Positions 55,302-63,100 of a stretch of 64,000 nucleotides of DNA are shown here, in pieces. Under the pieces are notes generated by a model. That model saw only the letters and a program-made list of their open reading frames with translations, was not told the DNA's origin and ran no database searches. Origin of the DNA: Pricia mediterranea. Its GTDB lineage: Bacteria > Bacteroidota > Bacteroidia > Flavobacteriales > Flavobacteriaceae. The translations under genes were made by a program, and so were the position numbers. The stretch covers positions 310,001-374,000 of the forward strand of contig NZ_JAVTTP010000001.1 in assembly GCF_032248455.1 (NCBI RefSeq). Direction: 5' to 3'. Position 1 is the first letter of the stretch; each line of letters begins with the position of its first letter.

Positions 55302-55847
55302 ATGCTATACTACTGGCTTCACATACTATATATTTTTATAGGTTCAAAATTATTCTGGGACAAAGTGGATTTGGTTTCCAACCAAACTAGAAAAAGATGG
55401 GTCAGCCTTTTAGACTGCGACACATTTCGGTACATGTCCAATTCTAAATATGCCTATTACATGGATTTCATTAGGTTTGAAAAGATGTTCCGCTCCAAGT
55501 TATACCAGAATACGGTAAAAAAAGGGATGTTTGCCGTTCTGGGCTCCCAAAAGATTATCTATAAAAAACCCTTAAAAATGTGGTCTACCTTCCATATTAC
55601 ATTGGCAGTCGAAGGTTGGGACGACAAATGGGTCTACCATAAACATATTTTTACCCAAAAAGATGAAGTTTGCGCAATAGGGTACACAAAAGCCGCTTTT
55701 TGGAAAAATAATAAAGCACAGGATATCAGAAAGATTTTTAAAAACTGTGGTTTAACTCAAAATGAAATGAACATTTCCCAAAAAATACAGCAAGTTTTCG
55801 ACGGGGATTACCAGCTTTTGAAAAGCTCGACCGATTCCTCAATTTGA
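55302..55847 (+). CDS. Hotdog-fold acyl thioesterase-like protein (THEM6/4HBT_2 type)
   Basis: 181 residues. An N-terminal hydrophobic stretch (MLYYWLHILYIFIGSKLF, about 1-18) suggests membrane association. The hotdog domain follows: LLDCDTFRYMSNSKYAYYMDFIR (about 36-58), with the Asp/Asn region of 4HBT_2, and IIYKKPLKMWSTFHITL. This is the THEM6-like family. Base use is more AT-rich than its neighbours, and it sits between a gene and a remnant of a related gene, so it may have been inserted there. Confidence 0.75.
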   Translation: MLYYWLHILYIFIGSKLFWDKVDLVSNQTRKRWVSLLDCDTFRYMSNSKYAYYMDFIRFEKMFRSKLYQNTVKKGMFAVLGSQKIIYKKPLKMWSTFHITLAVEGWDDKWVYHKHIFTQKDEVCAIGYTKAAFWKNNKAQDIRKIFKNCGLTQNEMNISQKIQQVFDGDYQLLKSSTDSSI

Positions 55848-55861
55848 AAACGAAAAATATC

Positions 55862-55945
55862 GAAGGCGGGGAATCTGAATTGTGGCTGTTCCGTCCCGAT
55901 TTGAGCGGTATCGACGGAGAGGTAACAGTTGCCGACCGACAATAA
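55862..55945 (+). pseudogene. Remnant: duplicated 3' end of the 54322-55092 gene
   Basis: This frame ends ESELWLFRPDLSGIDGEVTVADRQ-stop. Its DNA is nearly identical to the end of the gene at 54322-55092 (39 consecutive identical bases from 55861, then substitutions). Nothing of the upstream part of that gene is present here. So this is the tail of a lost tandem copy, separated from the parent by the thioesterase gene. Confidence 0.85.
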
Positions 55946-56003
55946 AATCGAATTTACATAGTCCGAATACGTTCAAATCTTGTTTCAGCTAAGACCTAAT
56001 ATA

Positions 56004-56396
56004 ATGAAAACCATTATCAAAGACATGTATAATGCCTTTGCCGAAGGCAATATCCCCGCCGTTCTTGCGGGTATGGACGATTATATTGTCTGGAACGAGG
56101 CCGAAGGAAACTCCTTGGCCGATGGCAACCCATATAAAGGCCCGGATGCAGTGATGAACGGCGTTTTTGGGAGGCTCGGCGCCGAATGGGAAAATTTTCG
56201 GCTTGTCGACATAAAACTGCACGGGATGTCTAACGATCAAGTATTGGCTACCCTACGGTACCATGGTAAATATATAAAGACCGGCAAGTCTATAAATGCT
56301 CAAGCCGCACATCATTGGACCCTTAAAGATGGTAAGGTCATCGGTTTTCAACAATATGTCGATACCAAACAATTAGCGGAAGCTGAGAATAAATAG
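56004..56396 (+). CDS. NTF2/SnoaL-like protein
   Basis: 130 residues, no signal peptide (ATG 56004, MKTIIKDMYNAFAEGN; an in-frame start at 55980 adds eight residues). A single SnoaL-like cone: YNAFAEGNIPAVLAGMDDYIVWNEAEG (about 9-35) and WTLKDGKVIGFQQYVDTKQL. The Asp and His positions fit the polyketide cyclase-type pocket, but function cannot be assigned. It is a cytosolic member of the NTF2-like run. Confidence 0.82.
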   Translation: MKTIIKDMYNAFAEGNIPAVLAGMDDYIVWNEAEGNSLADGNPYKGPDAVMNGVFGRLGAEWENFRLVDIKLHGMSNDQVLATLRYHGKYIKTGKSINAQAAHHWTLKDGKVIGFQQYVDTKQLAEAENK

Positions 56397-56476
56397 AACG
56401 TCATCTTAAAACAAAGAGTGTAAACAGAGAAGCTGAAAACTGATTAGAGTAAACATAAAAACAAAAATAGAGGAAA

Positions 56477-56743
56477 ATGAAAAAAACAATCGTAGGAAGA
56501 CACAAAGTAGGAGACTTTGACGTGTGGCTTAAAGGCCATCAAGACCGGGTAGATCTATTCGCTCCCGCAGTATCCAGTTTCAGGACTTTTCAAGATACCG
56601 ACGACCCAAATTCCGTTATGGTAGTTTTTGAAGATGCAGATGTAGAAATGCTTGGAGCTATCATCAATGACCCAAAGAACCAAGGAATAAAAGATAGGCA
56701 CACTGTATTGGAACCCGTTGTATTATCAATGCAGGTAGCTTAA
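56477..56743 (+). CDS. Small dimeric alpha-beta barrel-like protein
   Basis: 88 residues. The pattern VGRHKVGDFDVWLKGHQDRVDLF and SVMVVFEDADVEMLGAIINDP fits the single ferredoxin-like units of the antibiotic-monooxygenase/DUF3764 group. No catalytic residues recognised. It is followed directly by a truncated RidA frame. Confidence 0.68.
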   Translation: MKKTIVGRHKVGDFDVWLKGHQDRVDLFAPAVSSFRTFQDTDDPNSVMVVFEDADVEMLGAIINDPKNQGIKDRHTVLEPVVLSMQVA

Positions 56744-56751
56744 AAAATACG

Positions 56752-57039
56752 ACCGAGCAGGGGTACGCAGCTTCCCGCCTGACCTGTATCAATTTGTTGC
56801 TTATGGTCCGGTTAGCCGTCAAGACCCTTGATAATGTGGTCGAAATCATAGAAGTAAACGGCATGGTCAACTGTACGCCGACATTTACGGCCCAATCTGA
56901 TGTGATCAATGGGTGTTCTGATTTGTTGGTAAGCATTTTTGGGCAGAACGGCCGACATACAAGGGCAGCAGTGGGCATGAACTCCCTGGCCTTTAATATT
57001 TCCGTCGAAATTTCTATATCCCTCTTGGTAAAAACATAA
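56752..57039 (+). pseudogene. 5'-truncated RidA (YjgF/UK114) family remnant
   Basis: The frame from about 56752 reads like the C-terminal two-thirds of a RidA-type enamine/imine deaminase: EQGYAASRLTCINLL, VEIIEVNGMVNCTPTFTAQ, VINGCSDLLVSIFG, GRHTRAAVGMNSL and VEISISLLVK. The N-terminal part (about 60 residues including the first strands) is missing. The only starts available are TTG/ATG near 56794, inside a helix. Most likely a pseudogene or a non-functional fragment. RidA would fit the imine-forming amine oxidase downstream. Confidence 0.75.
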
Positions 57040-57073
57040 CAGCGTAATTTTTATTCATACTAAGTCAATATAT

Positions 57074-58834
57074 ATGGCAAATCAGATAACCGTAGGTACC
57101 TACCTTACCACCCGCCTTGAGCAATTGGGAGTCAACCATCTCTTCGCCGTTCCCGGCGACTATACCAGTGATTTCCTAGAAATAGTCGACCAACAGAGCA
57201 CTATTGAAAGAATAGGCAACTGCAACGAATTAAATGCTGGCTATGCCGCCGATGGATATGCAAGGGCAAACGGACTAGGGGCGATGGCCGTTACCACGGG
57301 CGTAGGTGCCTTTAGTGCGCTCAACGCCATCGGGGGGGCGTATGTGGAAAAGATACCCGTTGTATTGATCATTGGCACTTTGAGCAACACAAAATTGTTG
57401 CAGGAAATGAACGAGGCGGAACTCTACCACCATCAGGTCAATGACACCGATTTCAATAAAACCGTGTTCAAGGAGGTTACCGTTGCCTTCGAAAGGATAA
57501 GCAACCCCATGGCGGCCCCAGCTCAAATCGATGCGGTCATTACCGCCTGCATCAGCCAAAGTAGGCCGGCGGCCCTGGAAATAATGGAAGATTGTTACTA
57601 CATGCCGTGCCCCGCCCCGGAGGGGACCTTGGCTCCGGTTGCTTCCTACGAATCGTTCGCCGTATTACAGCAAATGGCCGCTACGGAACCCCCGAACAAA
57701 TACGCAGCACAGATCGTAAAGGCCGTCAACGATTCGGCCGATGCTATCTACGGGCAACTTGTCGCCAGTAAAAGACCGATCTTACTGGCCGGTAAAGATA
57801 TAGGAACCCAAAGGCTGCAATCAAAATTCCAGCAATTGTTAGATGCCATACAAGCACCCTTTGCTACCAGTCTGTTAGGCAAATCGGTCATCGCCGAGAA
57901 CAACGCATGGTATATTGGACAATGGGACAATGTTTTTACACAGCCCTACACGGCTTCGATAGCCGATAGTAACGACTGTTTGATCGGCTTGGGCGTTTGG
58001 AATACCGACTTGAACAATTTCGGTCCTCCCAATGTCACCCCAAATGATGCGGCACCCATATTCGCATCGAGGGAGATGGTAAAAGTCGGTGGGAAACAAT
58101 ACGCACAAGTTTCCCTTGAAAATCTAATGGACGCACTAATCGAGAGAATACGGACCAAAGGATATAACCCGGTCTGGAACCAACCCCCGGGTAATCCGCC
58201 CATGCCGGCAATACCTTCGCCTACGGATGTGATTACTTACGACCACTTTTTTGACGTGATGAGCAACTATCTAAGACCTGAACATATACTGGTTTCGGAA
58301 ATAGGGCTCTCTACCTTTGGTGGGTCTTCCTTTTTAAAGACCAAACGGCAGAATGGATATTTGGGACAAAATATCTGGGCCTCGATCGGTTGGAGCGTGC
58401 CAGCGGGCCTAGGAGCATCCTTCACCCCCGATTCAAGGACCATTGTGACCGTAGGCGATGGTGCTTTCAAGCTTACCTGCCAAGCCATATCAACCATGGT
58501 CATGGAAAAGAGGAACACTGTTGTTTTCGTCTTCAACAACAAGGTCTACGCGGTAGAGCAAATCCTGCTCGACCCGAAACCCTTCGAGACCGGTTCCAAT
58601 GCACCATTTGAAGCCGCCAACGTGCTTCAACAATGGGATTATGTGAGCCTAATGAACGCTTTTTCCAATAATGACACCAGTGCCGGTAAGAGTGCCAACG
58701 TAAATACGGTCGCCGACCTACAACAGATACTGGCGAGCATCGATCAAAATCCGAACGCCGCTTGGTTGGTCAATATAAATTTAAATGAGAGGGACTACCC
58801 TATCGCATGGAAACGCTTCGTGCCGGGAAGTTGA
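57074..58834 (+). CDS. Thiamine-diphosphate-dependent 2-oxo-acid decarboxylase (pyruvate/indolepyruvate decarboxylase type)
   Basis: 586 residues, slightly longer than the family (about 550-570). It has Asp29 in VPGDYTSDF, Glu52 in NCNELNAGYAADGYAR, and the His pair H119-H120 in ELYHHQ, all matching the catalytic residues of Zymomonas PDC. The ThDP motif is VGDGAFKLTC ... NNKVYAVEQ with the active-site Glu. So it decarboxylates a 2-oxo acid to an aldehyde. An aromatic or branched substrate is plausible, as for indolepyruvate decarboxylases. The amine oxidase follows after 32 bp, so one may make the oxo acid and the other decarboxylate it. Confidence 0.9.
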   Translation: MANQITVGTYLTTRLEQLGVNHLFAVPGDYTSDFLEIVDQQSTIERIGNCNELNAGYAADGYARANGLGAMAVTTGVGAFSALNAIGGAYVEKIPVVLIIGTLSNTKLLQEMNEAELYHHQVNDTDFNKTVFKEVTVAFERISNPMAAPAQIDAVITACISQSRPAALEIMEDCYYMPCPAPEGTLAPVASYESFAVLQQMAATEPPNKYAAQIVKAVNDSADAIYGQLVASKRPILLAGKDIGTQRLQSKFQQLLDAIQAPFATSLLGKSVIAENNAWYIGQWDNVFTQPYTASIADSNDCLIGLGVWNTDLNNFGPPNVTPNDAAPIFASREMVKVGGKQYAQVSLENLMDALIERIRTKGYNPVWNQPPGNPPMPAIPSPTDVITYDHFFDVMSNYLRPEHILVSEIGLSTFGGSSFLKTKRQNGYLGQNIWASIGWSVPAGLGASFTPDSRTIVTVGDGAFKLTCQAISTMVMEKRNTVVFVFNNKVYAVEQILLDPKPFETGSNAPFEAANVLQQWDYVSLMNAFSNNDTSAGKSANVNTVADLQQILASIDQNPNAAWLVNINLNERDYPIAWKRFVPGS

Positions 58835-58866
58835 AATAAGAGACTGAAAGTCAAAATCAAAAGATT

Positions 58867-60570
58867 ATGAAAAAATCCAGATCCCAGACCATAGCATGTG
58901 ATGCGTTGATAGTAGGTGCCGGAATGGCCGGCCTCTTCGTGGCGTGGCGGGCATTGAACAATGATCCGAACCTAGAGGTCACCATCGTCGATAAACTCGG
59001 GCGCACCGGGGGTCGTCTTGAAACGACTACTGTACCGATCAAAGGTAAGGACGGCCAGGTATACGAGGTACGTGATGAAGAAGGCGGCATGCGTTTCGTG
59101 CCAAAGGGCACCGGCATGGAAAATCTGTGGAAACTCATTGATGATCTCGGGCTGAACACCGTACCCTTCCCCATGGCGGATGAAAATAACAGGTATTATT
59201 TCCGGGGCGAATCGTTTACCCTTGGGGAGTCGGAAGCCAATAGCAATGCCAAATGGTCGACCCTTTACAACCTATCGGAGAAAGAACAAAATATAAAGCC
59301 TATCGAAATTTTGGCGAAAGTCATGCAGGATATTTTGGACAAAAATCCAGGGGGCCACCTGGCGCTCAAATGGCCACATAGTCCTGAAACATGGATTGAG
59401 TTCAGAAATACGTTTTCCTATCCCGATGCCAACGGCAACCCAGTGCCTATGAACCAATGGGGATTGTGGAGCCTGCTTCACGCGTACGGCCTTACCGAGG
59501 AAAGTATTGAACTTCTAGACCATGTTATCGGTTTTATGGGGCCGTTCGGACAGTTTATCAATGCGGGCGAATCTTTACAGATCATTTTTGATTTTCCGGC
59601 GGCGGCCCATTTCTTTGCCTTGGAAAACGGGTACGAATCCCTACCGGATGCCTTGACCTCAGCGATTTTGAACAAGGAAAATTATCCCTCCGCCCGGATT
59701 ATCCTAAAAGAAGAGATTTCCAGTATCGAAAACGAGGGTGACGGCACAACCGTATATGGCACTAAAAATACCTATTCGGCCGGCAAGGTCATCTTGGCCG
59801 TACCCCAAACGGGACTTGAGCAAATTACCCGGGCATCCCCACTGTTATCGGATAATGTCGGTTTTGTGCGTGCCATGAACAGTGTTCAGAATATGGAGCT
59901 CAGCAAAGTAGGTCTTTACTTTGATGAACGCTGGTGGCATTCCCATCCCGACATAAATATTTCAAGTGGCCCGAGCTTTACAGATCTTCCCTTGGGGTCG
60001 GTATATTGCTTTGCGCAATTTCCCGCTCATCCCGAAAGGGATAAAACGTACAACGGTCCGGCGGCCTTGACCTTGTATACCGATTTCATCAGGGGAAATT
60101 TCTGGAAAGAAATGCAAAACAATGGGCCCATGTACCATACACAACAATTTCCAAATAATCCGGAAGGCACTTTTCCGGCCACCGTCAATCTGGTCGAGGA
60201 AGTTATGAAACAGATAAAAATGGTCTATGGTCTAGATCCCGATGATTCGAGCATACCTATGCCCGTTTTAAGCACCTATCGTGTCTGGGGGCAGGGAGAA
60301 TTCGGTTATGGGTACCATCAATTCAAGCTCAATGAGGTCGATGCGGAAGTCTACGCCCAAATCACCTGGCCGGCCAAGAATGTCTTTGTCTGCAATGAGG
60401 CCTGGTCCCCGGAACAAGGTTGGGTAGAAGGCTCCTTGATCATGGGCGACTTGGTCTCAAGGCTCGCGTTCGATCTATCGTCCTTTACCCAGGATTCAGG
60501 GCTGTCGGGCATTCCCATGGAGACGATTAAGGCCCCAAAGAACACCAAAGAGGCAAATATGGGGTCTTAG
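58867..60570 (+). CDS. Flavin-containing amine oxidase
   Basis: 567 residues. FAD-binding DALIVGAGMAGLFVAW (about 12-27), the second Gly motif GRTGGRLETTTV (about 45-56) and the C-terminal FAD contact NVFVCNEAWSPEQGWVEGSLIMG are those of monoamine/L-amino-acid oxidases. It oxidises an amine or amino acid to the imine with H2O2 release; the imine hydrolyses to the oxo acid or aldehyde. It is the last gene of the cluster and co-oriented with the decarboxylase. No signal peptide. Substrate unknown; the insert between about 90 and 250 is substrate-domain-like. Confidence 0.87.
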   Translation: MKKSRSQTIACDALIVGAGMAGLFVAWRALNNDPNLEVTIVDKLGRTGGRLETTTVPIKGKDGQVYEVRDEEGGMRFVPKGTGMENLWKLIDDLGLNTVPFPMADENNRYYFRGESFTLGESEANSNAKWSTLYNLSEKEQNIKPIEILAKVMQDILDKNPGGHLALKWPHSPETWIEFRNTFSYPDANGNPVPMNQWGLWSLLHAYGLTEESIELLDHVIGFMGPFGQFINAGESLQIIFDFPAAAHFFALENGYESLPDALTSAILNKENYPSARIILKEEISSIENEGDGTTVYGTKNTYSAGKVILAVPQTGLEQITRASPLLSDNVGFVRAMNSVQNMELSKVGLYFDERWWHSHPDINISSGPSFTDLPLGSVYCFAQFPAHPERDKTYNGPAALTLYTDFIRGNFWKEMQNNGPMYHTQQFPNNPEGTFPATVNLVEEVMKQIKMVYGLDPDDSSIPMPVLSTYRVWGQGEFGYGYHQFKLNEVDAEVYAQITWPAKNVFVCNEAWSPEQGWVEGSLIMGDLVSRLAFDLSSFTQDSGLSGIPMETIKAPKNTKEANMGS

Positions 60571-60821
60571 AGACTGTTGTTCCTTGCGGGAGCAGATGTT
60601 CCAGCAGAAAATAGTTCCCTAAGCGCCCATTAATTTGATCAACCCTATGAACTCATTTAGACTTTTTGTTTGGAACCGAGAATTTTGGCTTTTGCGGCCC
60701 AATGAAGACATTTTAAACAGCATAGTCGAGCTACGGTGCGAGAAAAAGGCAAAATTAGGCTGCAAAATGTAAAATTTGTAGGTAAAAGAAAATGTCTTAA
60801 TGAATTCTATAATAAAATGAC
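60571..60821. other. Intergenic spacer before the FIST gene
   Basis: 251 bp without a gene or clear promoter motif. A short antisense frame (60619-60885) is not convincing. Confidence 0.4.
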
Positions 60822-61961
60822 ATGAAGGCAAAATCCATAAAGGGGGATTCTCCCCAGCAAATTGCGGAAAGATTGAATAGAACAATTTCCGACGGGTTTA
60901 AACCTACCTTGGCAATAGTCTTTCTTTCCATTAAACAAGATAGGGAGGCCATTTGCCAACTGCTCGACGAAAAAGGCATTGCCATTTTTGGAGCAACGAC
61001 CGCGGGGGAATTTATCGATGGGGACATTGGAGAAGAATCAGCTGCCATTATGTTGTTGGATATCGATGCTGCCTTTTTCAAAGTATCATTTGTCGAGACC
61101 GGTAATGGGCATACCCGTGATTTGGCCAGACAGATTGGCGAAGAGGGGTTAAAAATGTTTAATAATCCGGCCTATATCATGGTGTCCGGCGGTATCAGTA
61201 CAGATGGGGAAATGATTATAAGAGGGATTGAAGATGCCATGGGAGAAGCGGTTACCATCTTCGGGGGCATGGCCGGGGATGACTTTACCATGACAGGCAC
61301 CTACGTTTTTACAAACAAAAAATGCAGTGATAATGCTCTAACAGCCCTGATCATTGATGAGGACAGGATAAGTGTAAAAGGACTTGCTACCAGTGGTTGG
61401 CGGCCAGTGGGCACGGTACGCACCATAACGAAAAGCAAAGGAAATGTAATTCATACCATCGATCATGAGCCGGCGCTCGACGTGGTCATCAAATATATGG
61501 GGGTATCAAAAGACCTGGACGGATGGAAGGATGTCATCGTGAATGTAGGCTCCGAATTTCCCATGCAATTACAACGGGAGGGAAGAGATCCAGTCTTGAG
61601 GGCACCATTATTCGCTAATAAAACCGACCGGTCCCTGACCTGTGCCGGAAGCGTCCCGCAAGGTTCAAAAATTCGGTTCTCCCTACCGCCTACTTTTGAT
61701 GTAATCGACAAGGTGGTGGCCGAATGTGAAGAAATAAAAAACCATGATCAGCAAAACGGGGACGCCATGATCATGTTTTCATGTAAGGCAAGACATTTGT
61801 CCCTAGGACCTATGGTAAGCGATGAAATAAACCAAGTTAAGGAGGTTTGGGATGTACCGCTAGTAGGCTTTTTCAGCTATGGGGAGATGGGTAAGGCCAC
61901 AAAGGGCAAGCACGAGTTTCACAATAACACCTGTTCTTTGGTCGTACTCGCGGAATTATAG
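60822..61961 (+). CDS. FIST-domain sensory protein
   Basis: 379 residues, cytosolic. FIST N (about 30-220; FGATTAGEFIDGDIGEESAA, DGEMIIRGIEDAMGEAVTIFGGMAGDD) and FIST C (about 225-365; GFFSYGEMG near the end), a ligand-sensing pair, perhaps for amino acids. No output domain. The downstream histidine kinase (36-bp gap) has no sensory domain of its own, so this protein should act as its input. Confidence 0.9.
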   Translation: MKAKSIKGDSPQQIAERLNRTISDGFKPTLAIVFLSIKQDREAICQLLDEKGIAIFGATTAGEFIDGDIGEESAAIMLLDIDAAFFKVSFVETGNGHTRDLARQIGEEGLKMFNNPAYIMVSGGISTDGEMIIRGIEDAMGEAVTIFGGMAGDDFTMTGTYVFTNKKCSDNALTALIIDEDRISVKGLATSGWRPVGTVRTITKSKGNVIHTIDHEPALDVVIKYMGVSKDLDGWKDVIVNVGSEFPMQLQREGRDPVLRAPLFANKTDRSLTCAGSVPQGSKIRFSLPPTFDVIDKVVAECEEIKNHDQQNGDAMIMFSCKARHLSLGPMVSDEINQVKEVWDVPLVGFFSYGEMGKATKGKHEFHNNTCSLVVLAEL

Positions 61962-61996
61962 GAAACGGAAGATGTTCGAAACGAATCGATGAGGCT

Positions 61997-63100
61997 ATGA
62001 ACAAAAACCTACAATCCGTGTTGGATGTAATACATGGGAATTCAGCCCTAAATGAAACCGACAAGAAAACGATTGCCGATTTTTTAAAACAGGCGGAAAA
62101 AATAATCGTTCTCAACGAATTTAAATTCCACAGGGTCGAGAAAGAACGGAATACCTTGTCGATACTATTGGAGGAGACCATTGATGAACTGCAAAAAAAA
62201 TCGCTGGTATTGGAAGGAGCCAATAAAACCCTGCGGATAACATTGGAAGATTTGAAGGAGGCCCAACAACAACTCATCATGTCGGAAAAAATGGCATCAT
62301 TGGGCCAACTTACCGCCGGGGTGGCCCATGAGATCAATAATCCGATCAATTTCGTATCGGCTAATATAAAACCCTTAAAGGAGGATCTATCGGAAATTAT
62401 TGAAGGCATCCATCGGTATGAAGATGTAATCAAAAAAAACAAACTGGAAGCCTTTTTTGAAGGTGTCGGACAATTCAATAAAGATCAAGATTTAGCCTTT
62501 ACCCTGCAGGAAGTGCAAGAATTGCTGAAGGGCATTGAAGAAGGGGCCAAGCGCACCTCTGAAATCGTAAAAGGACTTAGAAATTTTTCCCGGTTGGACC
62601 AAAACGTGATGAAGAAGGCCGATTTGAACGAGGGATTGGATTCGACCCTGGCCATTTTGCACAACGTGTACAAAGACGACATTGAAATCGTTAAGGAATA
62701 CGGCACGATTCCGGAGGTCGAGTGTCTTCCGGGCGAAATCAATCAAGTGCTGATGAACATCCTGTCCAATGCCATACAGGCCATTACGGGTGCGGGAAAA
62801 ATATGTATTCAAACATGGGAGGCCAACAATCATGTAAAGATAATGATTAAAGATACCGGGGCTGGTATGGACCAGGCCGTTCAAAGCAAAATTTTCGATC
62901 CCTTTTTTACGACAAAGGAAGTTGGGAAAGGAACCGGCCTAGGGCTCTCCATTAGCTACGGGATCATTAAAAAACACAAGGGTAAAATTGAAGTGGAATC
63001 AGTGGTGGGGAAAGGAACGGAATTTATTATAAGCCTTCCCGTCGATCAAAATGAAAATTCCGGAACAAAAAACACATCGCAAGATGGAATTAAATCGTAA
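61997..63100 (+). CDS. Soluble sensor histidine kinase
   Basis: 367 residues with no membrane segment. Coiled coil about 30-95, then MASLGQLTAGVAHEINNPINF (about 97-117), an H-box of the HisKA type with phospho-His in AHEINNP. The HATPase has NQVLMNILSNAIQA, DTGAGM, GTGLGLSIS. It is fed by the FIST protein upstream and overlaps the REC-adenylate cyclase gene by 17 bp, so phosphotransfer to that receiver is likely. Confidence 0.93.
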   Translation: MNKNLQSVLDVIHGNSALNETDKKTIADFLKQAEKIIVLNEFKFHRVEKERNTLSILLEETIDELQKKSLVLEGANKTLRITLEDLKEAQQQLIMSEKMASLGQLTAGVAHEINNPINFVSANIKPLKEDLSEIIEGIHRYEDVIKKNKLEAFFEGVGQFNKDQDLAFTLQEVQELLKGIEEGAKRTSEIVKGLRNFSRLDQNVMKKADLNEGLDSTLAILHNVYKDDIEIVKEYGTIPEVECLPGEINQVLMNILSNAIQAITGAGKICIQTWEANNHVKIMIKDTGAGMDQAVQSKIFDPFFTTKEVGKGTGLGLSISYGIIKKHKGKIEVESVVGKGTEFIISLPVDQNENSGTKNTSQDGIKS

